A stretch of DNA of 10,941 bases from Anaerolineae bacterium (GTDB lineage Bacteria; Chloroflexota; Anaerolineae; UBA4142). Shown here one piece after another: positions 4,753 through 10,941 of the stretch. The DNA lies in the NCBI GenBank assembly GCA_026417715.1, contig JAOACU010000078.1:1-10941 (forward strand). Direction: 5' to 3'. Position numbers and translations under genes: made by a program. The notes under the pieces are model-generated. The model was not told where the DNA came from and did no database searches. It saw nothing but the letters and a program-made list of their open reading frames with translations. Positions within the stretch are counted from its first letter, which is position 1. Each line of letters begins with the position of its first letter.

Positions 4753-6277
4753 GCGGCACAATGAACCAAAACAAACACACCCCATCCAACACTACCATCG
4801 CCGCGTACAGCAACGCAAACACAATGCGTTGGTACTCGCGCGCGATCAGTTCGCGCAAGCCCGAGACCAGAACGAACGCGATGGAGATGAGCGCGGGAAA
4901 GAGATAGCGTCCCTGAAATTGCAGGAATTTGAAATTGTAGGCAACGTAATCGGCAAACGCAACAACGAGGAGTACCATCAGCAAGCCGATGCACGCGCGT
5001 TGCGTGGTGGTCAGCACGCTGGGGTGGCGAATGAGGCGTGAGACGTGAAACGTGAAACCTAAAACTGCAACAGCGCACAATAACGCGAGTGCAACGTAGA
5101 TGCGGTCGCTCACAAGCACGCCCATCCAGCCAAACTGTGCCCAGAACGATTTGAATGTGACCGCGAAAAAGTCAAAGGCAACGCGCGCAAATCCGCGCTG
5201 CGCAATTACTTCTGCCGTTGTCGGTTGTCCTACCACTACCGCATCGTGCCGCGCGATGCCAAGTGGGTCGGTGATGCCGTAGGTGAGCGCGCCGCGAATG
5301 AACATCGGGGAGGCGATGAGGAACGCAAGAGCGAATAGTACGAGCAATTGACCGATGACCCTTCGCGTGCGCTCAGGGCAAGCCGCCGACCGCCGACCGC
5401 CGTGAGCGATCGCGGCAGTGATGAGCAAGAGCGCGCCGGGAAAGTAGGCAGTCGTTTTGGTGAGTAGTGCCGCGCCGAAGAGGATGCCGCCAAGAATTAC
5501 GAATTGCGAGTGGCGAGTGGCGAATTGCGAGTGGCGAGTGGCGAGGGGCGAGTGGCGAGTGGCGAATTGCGAGTGGCGAGTGGCGAATTGCGAGTGGCGA
5601 GTGGCGAGTGGCGAGGGGCGAGGGGCGAGGGACGAGTTGCGAGTGGCGAGTTGCGAATTCCGAACCCCGAACTCCGAACTCCGAACTCCGAATTCCGAAC
5701 TCTGAACTCCGAACTCCGAACTCGCTACAGATTGAACGCGCCTGACAGCCAGCCATAAAATCAGAATAAGCACAAGTTCTGCTGCCAGATCGTTGCTGAT
5801 GGACGCGCTGACCGCGAGGTGTTGTGGCACTGTTGCCATTAAGCCGACTGTCGCAAGTGGAAGCAAATCGTCGTCGGGAAAAATCGCGCGGACGATGCGA
5901 AACGCAACGAGTAACACGAGTACGCCAAGCACGACGGAGAATAGGCGAAGCGCAAGCACTGTTGCATCGAGTCCCGCACCGCGCGCGGCAAGATAGATTG
6001 GCGTCGCGGCGAGATAGTAGAGTGGTGGTTGATACGATTCGTAGCGAATCGGGTCAATGCTCATTGTCGCCGGAAATTTCGCGGCTTTGATTTGTTCGAG
6101 ATATGCGTGGTCGTAATCGCCGAATTGCAATACAGGCAGTGTGCCTGTCTCGGCAATCGCGCGAATGTAGTTGAAATGCGCGGGTTCATCGGGCGCTTGC
6201 CATTTAGGCGTAAAGATGGCGTAGAGAGTAGCGAGGATGAGGTAGAGAGTTAAAATCAAGTATTGCCATTTACTCAT
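4733..6277 (-). CDS. Polytopic membrane protein, GT39/DUF2142-like, with repeat-derived insertions
   Basis: The 514-residue protein begins with a transmembrane helix followed by APDEPAHFNYIRAIAETG at residues 28-45, the exoplasmic acidic loop typical of GT39/ArnT- and DUF2142-type polyprenyl-linked glycosyltransferases. It continues with about ten further membrane helices. Sugar transfer to lipid or protein is therefore likely, but the donor and acceptor are unknown. Three loop segments look acquired: residues about 183-259 (heptad repeats of SSEFGVR and HSPLATR), 292-307 (GGRRSAACPERTRR, from another repeat family), and 406-419 (TFHVSRLIRHP, heptads). The C-terminus QLRVAS is also repeat. 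Hydrophobic helices on both sides of each insertion remain in one frame, for example ILILWLAV before and ILGGILFGAALLTKTTAY after, so the gene appears intact. ATG at 6277 overlaps the upstream stop by 4 nt, implying coupling. Confidence 0.85.
   Translation of the reverse strand: MSKWQYLILTLYLILATLYAIFTPKWQAPDEPAHFNYIRAIAETGTLPVLQFGDYDHAYLEQIKAAKFPATMSIDPIRYESYQPPLYYLAATPIYLAARGAGLDATVLALRLFSVVLGVLVLLVAFRIVRAIFPDDDLLPLATVGLMATVPQHLAVSASISNDLAAELVLILILWLAVRRVQSVASSEFGVQSSEFGVRSSEFGVRNSQLATRNSSLAPRPSPLATRHSQFATRHSQFATRHSPLATRHSQFATRHSQFVILGGILFGAALLTKTTAYFPGALLLITAAIAHGGRRSAACPERTRRVIGQLLVLFALAFLIASPMFIRGALTYGITDPLGIARHDAVVVGQPTTAEVIAQRGFARVAFDFFAVTFKSFWAQFGWMGVLVSDRIYVALALLCAVAVLGFTFHVSRLIRHPSVLTTTQRACIGLLMVLLVVAFADYVAYNFKFLQFQGRYLFPALISIAFVLVSGLRELIAREYQRIVFALLYAAMVVLDGVCLFWFIVPQLRVAS
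5029..5070. repeat. Short heptanucleotide array inside the membrane-protein gene
   Basis: Six units (gaatgag, gcgtgag, acgtgaa, acgtgaa, acctaaa, actgcaa) share one 7-bp phase and resemble the GCGTGAT array at 4611-4687. On the minus strand they encode the loop TFHVSRLIRH between two membrane helices. The minus-strand reading has no stop codon. Confidence 0.75.
5359..5405. repeat. CCCTTCG...CTCAGGG dispersed repeat plus GCCGACC heptads
   Basis: 5359-5379 (CCCTTCGCGTGCGCTCAGGG then c) belongs to the widespread CCCTTCG-N-GCTCAGGG intergenic repeat type, whose translation as CPERxRR is a familiar database oddity. It is followed at 5385-5405 by gccgacc, gccgacc, gccgtga, again with 7-bp period. 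Both lie in frame within the membrane-protein gene and give GGRRSAACPERTRR. Confidence 0.8.
5499..5722. repeat. Uninterrupted 32-unit heptanucleotide array inside a coding region
   Basis: Parsing base by base gives exactly 32 units of 7 bp (224 bp) with no phase slip. Units 1-23 are mainly gcgagtg, gcgaatt and gcgaggg; units 24-32 are mainly ccgaact. Almost every unit has CGA at positions 2-4; unit 30 (ctgaact) is the exception. None of the main units contains a stop codon in any of the six frames. On the minus strand three units (21 bp) encode one copy of SSEFGVR or HSPLATR, producing the low-complexity loop of the membrane protein. Confidence 0.95.
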
Positions 6278-7020
6278 TGCTTGTCTTGATGCGTGTAGGT
6301 TTCTAGCGCGTCAATGAACGCGCTCACCTTACCGCGCCATTCGGCGAAGGTCTCGTCCACACGATCCCGGGGATATTTACCATCGTAACTGAACTTTACG
6401 TGCAACGTGGTGATAAATTCGCGGAATCGAGCATTGAACGGGGCAGGAAGTTTTTTAGGCAAATAACCCCAACGCGTTTCTTCGGTGGCAAGAAAAGCCA
6501 TCGAGGCGTATCGCGCGGCGTCGAATAGTCTGTTAAAGGCACTACGGTAGTCAAGGTCGCGATAGAAGGGATCAGACTCTTGATTCGCTCTCTCAAGGTC
6601 TCTGTCTGCCGCAGTCAATAACTTGGTTGCCTGATCAAAAGTTGGAACAGCCATTGCTTTCAATGCCTCCTGACGCGTTTGACCATCACCGTATAACGTT
6701 CGACTCCAAGTCACCAATGCCAACGCAATGTCAGCCCCGATACTCTCGCCGGGTTCTTTCGGCACAATGTCCACGTTCTTGCGATAATCCGCTACTGCAT
6801 CGAGATAGACGCTGTAATCTTTTTTGGCGCGCGTCAGGACGAACAAATCCACATCGCGCGCGAGGCGCGGCGCGTACACACTCGACCCGAATTGCACGAT
6901 TTCGATAATGTCGGGGTCGGCGGCGCGCAGCGCGCGCACGAGGCGTTGCAACGATGGGCGGCGCGCGGCGCGATACGTGGCGCGCGTTTCTTTGGTTGAG
7001 CGCTTGGTGCTCTTTTTCAT
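6274..7020 (-). CDS. Nucleotidyltransferase-domain protein with HEPN-like C-terminal region
   Basis: This 248-residue soluble protein has an N-terminal MNT/polymerase-beta-type domain: GSS at 45-47, then DVD with D56 and D58, and a third acidic residue D84 in NVDIVP. These are the usual metal-binding positions for nucleotide transfer, so the domain looks catalytically competent. Residues about 135-245 are helical (YRSAFNRLFDAARYASMAFL at 158-177) and resemble a HEPN or kanamycin-nucleotidyltransferase C-terminal bundle. The RNase signature R-x4-6-H of HEPN toxins is not seen. Together this suggests a single-chain MNT-HEPN protein modifying a small molecule, protein or RNA; the target is unknown. 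ATG at 7020 has only a weak ribosome site. It follows dprA by 36 nt and overlaps the membrane-protein start by 4 nt. Confidence 0.8.
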   Translation of the reverse strand: MKKSTKRSTKETRATYRAARRPSLQRLVRALRAADPDIIEIVQFGSSVYAPRLARDVDLFVLTRAKKDYSVYLDAVADYRKNVDIVPKEPGESIGADIALALVTWSRTLYGDGQTRQEALKAMAVPTFDQATKLLTAADRDLERANQESDPFYRDLDYRSAFNRLFDAARYASMAFLATEETRWGYLPKKLPAPFNARFREFITTLHVKFSYDGKYPRDRVDETFAEWRGKVSAFIDALETYTHQDKQ

Positions 7021-7056
7021 ACGACCATTTTACCTGTGATTCTCACCAAAATCAAT

Positions 7057-7971
7057 TCACCACAACCTTATCTGCCTATCGTCATCAGACGATACATCAG
7101 CACGCCACGCGTCCAGCGCGCCAATGAGTGCATCCCAATCGAGCGCGTCTGTGTCGAGTGCGCGTGCGCCGCTATGCAATAATTCTTCGATGCCCTCTCC
7201 ACCACCGCACACGGCAAACACCAACCGTTTCTGTCTCTGGGCGCGTTTTGCCGTATCCAAACTGCCGCTGTCGCGTGCCGCTTCAACGACGATGACACCA
7301 CGCGCCAATCCGCTGATGATGCGATCGCGCGTCATCAAATTCCTACCCTGCGGTGGTGTGTTGGGATGGAATTCCGAAAGGATCGCCCCGCGTCCGCTGG
7401 CGATAGCATCCGCGAGCGCGCTGTTTTCGCGCGGGTGGATCACGCGAATACCCGACCCTAACACGGCGAGCGTGCGTCCACCGCCATCCAGCGCGCCGAT
7501 GTGTGCGGCGGTGTCAATTCCGCGCGCCAAGCCGCTGACGACTGTATAGCCGCGTTCGGCAAATCCGCGCGCGAGTTGCGCCGCAATCATCTTGCCGCGT
7601 TCGCTGGGTTGACGTGTGCCAACGATTGCAATCGCGCGCGCGTCGTCTGTGCACAACGCGCCGCGGAGAAAGAGCACAGGTGGCGCATCGGGAATGAGCG
7701 CAAGGTTCGCTGGGTATGCGGCGTCGTCGCGCGTGAGCACGGTGATACCTTCCTCGCTTAGCGCGTACAGTTCGTCTTCAATCGCGTCGAAATCACAAGC
7801 GCGCAATAGGGTGACGATTTCTTCGGTCACGCGTGGCGTCTCCAACAGTTCTTCTTTCGACGCGCCAAACACTTGGCGCGGCGATCCAAATCGCTCAACC
7901 AGCGCGGCAAACGTGCGCGGTCCGATGCCTGGAGTGGTGGCAAGGGCAACATAGTATTTTTTTTCCGACAT
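7057..7971 (-). CDS. dprA: DNA processing protein DprA/Smf (divergent)
   Basis: DprA binds incoming single-stranded DNA during transformation and loads RecA. The 304-residue product has an N-terminal SAM-like helical region (PGIGPRTFAALVERFG at 14-29) and the Rossmann-like core, with IVGTR at 116-120, SGLARGID at 146-153 and LGSGIRVIHP at 171-180. The core is divergent: the usual RNR reads RDR (215-217), the usual AVPG reads AVCGGG, and the following loop is short. There is no C-terminal winged-helix domain. I chose ATG 7971, preceded by GAGGT three bases upstream; an in-frame TTG at 7986 would add five residues but lacks a ribosome site. It lies 41 nt after the recQ-comF stop and is likely co-transcribed. 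A non-transformation DprA-like role is possible. Confidence 0.85.
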   Translation of the reverse strand: MSEKKYYVALATTPGIGPRTFAALVERFGSPRQVFGASKEELLETPRVTEEIVTLLRACDFDAIEDELYALSEEGITVLTRDDAAYPANLALIPDAPPVLFLRGALCTDDARAIAIVGTRQPSERGKMIAAQLARGFAERGYTVVSGLARGIDTAAHIGALDGGGRTLAVLGSGIRVIHPRENSALADAIASGRGAILSEFHPNTPPQGRNLMTRDRIISGLARGVIVVEAARDSGSLDTAKRAQRQKRLVFAVCGGGEGIEELLHSGARALDTDALDWDALIGALDAWRADVSSDDDRQIRLW

Positions 7972-7974
7972 TTT

Positions 7975-7979
7975 ACCTC
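7975..7979 (-). promoter_or_regulatory. Ribosome binding site deciding the dprA start
   Basis: GAGGT on the minus strand lies three bases before ATG 7971. It falls inside the coding extension that a TTG start at 7986 would give, so it favours the ATG. Confidence 0.55.
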
Positions 7980-7985
7980 GATACA

Positions 7986-8006
7986 ACGTATTGCGTATTT
8001 CGTTCC
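7986..8006. repeat. Remnant heptads upstream of dprA
   Basis: Three units (acgtatt, gcgtatt, tcgttcc) continue the 7-bp theme. The 13-mer CGTATTGCGTATT at 7987-7999 is identical to 4619-4631, which lies at a similar distance upstream of the CxxC protein start. Confidence 0.6.
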
Positions 8007-8012
8007 CTACGG

Positions 8013-10727
8013 CTAATCGGCGTGAATCGTCTTGGTGACGACGAGCACGTACACTTTTGCCGCACCAGCCGCCAAAACGACGCGTGTCGCTTCGGCAAGC
8101 GTCGCGCCCGAATCGTAGAAATCGTCAAGGAGGAGAATACGCTTGGCGCGCAGCGGCTTGGCGTCGGTCACCGCAAAGGCGCCGCGTACGTTCGCCTGCT
8201 TTTGCACGAGATTGGTCATCGCTTTTTGCAGTTCGGTCGCGCGCGTCTTGATGAGCACAGTCTCATTCACCGCGACACCAATCGCTTGGCTGAGTGTACG
8301 CGCCAGAAGAGGCACAGGATCGTACGGTCGTTCTTTTTTTGTGGAGGGAATTGGGAGGATAACGTCGGCGCGCATTTCAGGGTGCGCTTTCAGAAAATCG
8401 GCAAGACGCGCGGCAAGGTGTTGGACAGCGCTTTGCTCGCCGCCGTACTTGAAGCGATAAACCAACTCACCCAGTTCGGTGCGCGTCCAGCGCGCGCCCA
8501 CGAACTGGCTGTTGAAATCAAGCGCATAGCCAAGCGTCCAAGGACCGCGCAAGAGTTTTGGACGCGGCGAGGAAAGGAATTTCTGAATCGTGTCTTCGGT
8601 TGTCTCTGCTTGGCGCGGCTGTACCTTTTGCGCCGCGACGACCAAGCGAATCTGATCGTACGAAATCTCTGCGGGCAAAAGTGCTTTCAAATCTGCCAGC
8701 CATTGACCATCCCATTGTTTCATCGCCGTAACGATTTGCGCGTACACACTTGGCTCGATAAAACGATCAGGAGTGATTCTTCCATCAGCGACAAGACGTT
8801 CGAGGTGGCCATAAATTGTGCCAATGCTCAAGCCACGCTGTTTTGCGATCTGAGCCGCATCGAGTCCTTGCCGTGCAAGTTCGAGCGTACGTTCGATTGT
8901 ACCACCCGCTTTCAGTACGGCTCTTTTCTCGGCGCGCTTTTCTGTTGACGCAGACATCCTGACATCCAATTCGATCGCCGCGCGCGTTTTGAGCGCGTGC
9001 TCCCCTAACGGTGTCAGCGCGAGAACTGGATATTCGCCACCAATCGTCTTCAAATAGCCACGTGCAATCAGTTGCTCGATCACATCACCAATTTCGCGTA
9101 AGGTCAGATGGTAGAGTTTGCCGTAAAATTTATGACGATTATATCCCGCGCTGACAATCGCCTGTGCCTGCGAGCCGCGCGCGATCATTGCAATTTTGTC
9201 GCGCCCAAGTGGGTGTTTGAGTGTTCGCACAGTTTCGAGAATCACCAACGGAATCCATTCCTCTTCACTTGCTGCGCGGCGCGTGGGTTGGGATACGGTC
9301 TCGACAGGATGATTATCGCAACACTCGGGCGCGTCTGCCGCGCTGCGGTCGCCAAAGTAATCGAGAATGAATCGGCGGCGACAACGGTTTGTTTCGGCGT
9401 AGCGAATCATTTGCGCGAGTTTGCGGCGCTTGACCTCGCGCAAGTGTGCAACTTCGGCTGCACTCGCAGACAAATCCACGTGTGTTCGATTTTCGACGCG
9501 TAGCCACATCGCGCCGCGCTCGTCGCCGAGCCGCTGCACCGCGCCCGCAATTTCAAGTTGGCGTAGCGCGAGTTTCAGCATCGTATCATTCATTCCGGTC
9601 TCGCGTTGCAAATCGAAGGACGAGACGCGCGCGATGCCGCGCGGTAGCGCGCGATAGAGCGCGAGCGTTTGTTCGACGCGCGGCGCGTCGTTTTCGATGA
9701 ACCATTCTTGCAGCGCGCGGTCTTCGGGCGAGTAGAGCAGAATACCGCGCGCGGGCTTGCCATCGCGTCCAGCACGCCCAATTTCTTGATAGTACGCCTC
9801 GACGGTGGAGGGTAGGTTGAAATGGATCACCGCGCGAATGTCGGGCTTGTCCACCCCCATCCCAAACGCGTTCGTCGCCACGATAACAGGGGTGTGCCCG
9901 CGCATAAAAGCGTCTTGGGCGCGCGAGCGCGCGTCGTCATCCAAACCGGCGTGATAATACGCGGCGCGGATGCGCGCAACTTGATTGACAAATTCCGCGA
10001 CCTCTTCTGCTTCGCGGCGCGTGCCTGTATAGATGATGCAACTGTCGCGCAAATGCGTTGGCAATTCGCGATACTTGTCCGCGACGCTTGGCGTGTAGCG
10101 CACTATCAACGAAAGATTCGGACGATTGAATCCCGTAACAATGCGTTGTGCGTTGGCGAGTCCCAGTTGCTTGAGAATATCATTTTGCACGTCGGGCGTT
10201 GCCGTTGCGGTGAGGGCGAGAACAGGTGGTTTGCCAATTTGGGGAATGAATTCGCGAAGGTGTTGATAATCGGGACGAAAGTCGTGTCCCCATTGCGAGA
10301 TGCAATGCGCCTCGTCCACCGCGAGCAATTCGACGCGCGTCTGTGTGAGCGCGCGCAGAAAATCGGCGTTACGCAAGCGTTCAGGTGCAACGTAAACGAT
10401 TTTGTATTCGCCGCGTGCCAGTCGTATCAATCGCTCTTTTTGTTCTTGCGCTGAAAGCGTACTGTTGATGAAGGTTGCGCGCTTGTTCGTCGCAGTGAGC
10501 GCATCCACCTGATCTTTCATCAACGCAATCAGCGGAGAAATGACGAGCGTCAGTCCGTCGAGGAGAAGGGCGGGAAGTTGATAGCAAAGTGATTTGCCCG
10601 AACCCGTTGGCATCACAACGAGCGCATTACGCCGCGCGAGCGCGTGCTCGATCGCCTCACGCTGACCGACGCGAAAGGCGGAAAAACCGAAATGAGTGTG
10701 GAGCGCGGTAAGGAGATCAGGAGTCAT
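8013..10727 (-). CDS. recQ: RecQ-type DNA helicase fused to a ComFC-like phosphoribosyltransferase
   Basis: This 904-residue fusion unwinds DNA 3'-5' through an SF2 RecQ core: GQREAI (motif 0, 21-26), PTGSGKS (40-46), DEAHCISQWGHDFR (138-151), LTATAT (172-177) and QEIGRAGRDG (314-323). The RQC region has C449, then only C469 and C470 where the canonical zinc site has CxxCxxC. A winged helix follows (about 490-580), then an HTH at 610-650 and ISYDQIRLVV near 688-697, typical of long RecQ C-termini. Residues about 720-904 are a ComFC/amidophosphoribosyltransferase-like domain: VYRFKYGGE (756-764), ADVILPIPS (787-795) and the PRPP loop RILLLDDFYDSGAT (863-876). The ATG at 10727 is the only in-frame start before an upstream stop and has no clear ribosome site. 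With dprA downstream, a competence or recombination role is inferred. Confidence 0.92.
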   Translation of the reverse strand: MTPDLLTALHTHFGFSAFRVGQREAIEHALARRNALVVMPTGSGKSLCYQLPALLLDGLTLVISPLIALMKDQVDALTATNKRATFINSTLSAQEQKERLIRLARGEYKIVYVAPERLRNADFLRALTQTRVELLAVDEAHCISQWGHDFRPDYQHLREFIPQIGKPPVLALTATATPDVQNDILKQLGLANAQRIVTGFNRPNLSLIVRYTPSVADKYRELPTHLRDSCIIYTGTRREAEEVAEFVNQVARIRAAYYHAGLDDDARSRAQDAFMRGHTPVIVATNAFGMGVDKPDIRAVIHFNLPSTVEAYYQEIGRAGRDGKPARGILLYSPEDRALQEWFIENDAPRVEQTLALYRALPRGIARVSSFDLQRETGMNDTMLKLALRQLEIAGAVQRLGDERGAMWLRVENRTHVDLSASAAEVAHLREVKRRKLAQMIRYAETNRCRRRFILDYFGDRSAADAPECCDNHPVETVSQPTRRAASEEEWIPLVILETVRTLKHPLGRDKIAMIARGSQAQAIVSAGYNRHKFYGKLYHLTLREIGDVIEQLIARGYLKTIGGEYPVLALTPLGEHALKTRAAIELDVRMSASTEKRAEKRAVLKAGGTIERTLELARQGLDAAQIAKQRGLSIGTIYGHLERLVADGRITPDRFIEPSVYAQIVTAMKQWDGQWLADLKALLPAEISYDQIRLVVAAQKVQPRQAETTEDTIQKFLSSPRPKLLRGPWTLGYALDFNSQFVGARWTRTELGELVYRFKYGGEQSAVQHLAARLADFLKAHPEMRADVILPIPSTKKERPYDPVPLLARTLSQAIGVAVNETVLIKTRATELQKAMTNLVQKQANVRGAFAVTDAKPLRAKRILLLDDFYDSGATLAEATRVVLAAGAAKVYVLVVTKTIHAD

Positions 10728-10941
10728 GGCAAGGTTTTCGCGTTCTCAGGATTCTCTTCGTTCGCGTAACTACTCAGCCGTACTGAATTTTGCCACAGAG
10801 AGCGCACAGAGGTCACAGAGAAATATCTTTCTGACTCAAGCCAATCTCTCTGTGTGCTCTGTGTCCTCTATGGCAATCTGAGTAGTTACTCGTTCGCATT
10901 CCAATTTTGGGATTGCTGACGATGTAGGCGCGGAGCCACGC
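10728..10941. other. Non-coding leader upstream of recQ
   Basis: This 214-bp stretch holds the inverted repeat at 10766-10889. I see no convincing gene and no promoter that I would defend. A promoter for the recQ operon must lie here or beyond the right edge. Confidence 0.5.
10766..10889. repeat. Hyphenated inverted repeat with CACAGAG core upstream of recQ
   Basis: GTAACTACTCAG at 10766-10777 is perfectly inverted at 10878-10889. Inside these, TGCCACAGAG at 10791-10800 pairs with the complement of CTCTATGGCA at 10866-10875, and the arms carry CACAGAG/CTCTGTG copies spaced about nine bases. The loop is about 10825-10845. It could form a long hairpin in the recQ leader. It resembles a dispersed intergenic element (MITE- or REP-like) with terminal inverted repeats. 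No transposase is present. Confidence 0.75.

Noticed and set aside
5499..5722. CRISPR array
   Set aside because: Units are 7 bp, contiguous and without spacers, and no cas genes are present.
5457..5758. Several overlapping open frames on both strands around the heptad array
   Set aside because: They exist because the heptad units lack stop codons in all frames. Only the minus-strand frame joins membrane helices on both sides.
4733..6277. Membrane-protein gene as a pseudogene broken by repeats
   Set aside because: Hydrophobic segments before and after each insertion stay in one frame and the conserved acidic loop is intact, so the simplest reading is an intact gene with tolerated insertions.
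7833..8948. Long plus-strand open frame (371 codons)
   Set aside because: It lies opposite the 3' part of recQ-comF and the start of dprA, both with clear family motifs. The translated plus-strand protein has no recognisable domain.
9822..10454. Plus-strand open frame (210 codons) opposite the RecQ helicase motifs
   Set aside because: It mirrors the conserved helicase core, and the stop-poor opposite strand is explained by GC-rich codon use.
1..10941. tRNA, rRNA, transposase or prophage genes
   Set aside because: None were recognised by eye on either strand; repeats are present but no mobilising enzyme is encoded in the window.

Overview
The window is a compact stretch of bacterial chromosome in which every convincing gene lies on the minus strand, so transcription runs from high to low coordinates. 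I infer an environmental Chloroflexota (Anaerolineae-like) lineage. The reasons are the DUF2089 and SHOCT-like regulator genes, the small CxxC protein, the style of the membrane glycosyltransferase-like protein, the abundant short GC-rich microrepeats and the frequent GCGCGC-type tracts. This is a judgement from family resemblance, not from a search.

Layout in transcription order. (a) 10728-10941 is a non-coding leader holding a hyphenated inverted repeat. (b) 10727-8013 encodes a RecQ-type helicase fused to a C-terminal ComFC-like phosphoribosyltransferase. (c) 7971-7057 encodes a divergent DprA/Smf. (d) 7020-6274 encodes a nucleotidyltransferase with a HEPN-like C-terminal part. (e) 6277-4733 encodes a polytopic membrane protein of the GT39/DUF2142 type; it overlaps (d) by 4 nt and carries several repeat-derived insertions. 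(f) 4609-4283 encodes a small CxxC protein whose C-terminus is made of repeat. (g) 4214-3201 encodes a type I mannose-6-phosphate isomerase with a disturbed start region. (h) An AT-rich gap at 3083-3200 contains a near-consensus sigma70 promoter. (i) 3082-1 is a second operon: DUF2089 regulator, MFS exporter (4 nt overlap), tandem-GNAT acetyltransferase, and a SHOCT-like protein running off the left edge.

The genes fall into two themes. RecQ-ComFC next to DprA suggests single-stranded DNA handling during natural transformation or recombination. DUF2089, MFS, GNAT and SHOCT look like a small regulated export/stress operon, in which the first and last proteins share a similar SHOCT-like helical motif.

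The most unusual signal is a family of tandem repeats with a strict 7-bp period but different unit sequences. They occur at about eight places, nearly all at gene ends, start regions or inside one membrane-protein gene. The largest (5499-5722) is 32 uninterrupted heptads inside a coding region. Because 7 is not a multiple of 3, such an array encodes the same 7-residue peptide, cyclically permuted, in every frame of a strand, and these units contain no stop codon in any frame. Heptads also supply the C-termini of three proteins, create two stop codons, and sit where the mannose-6-phosphate isomerase start should be.
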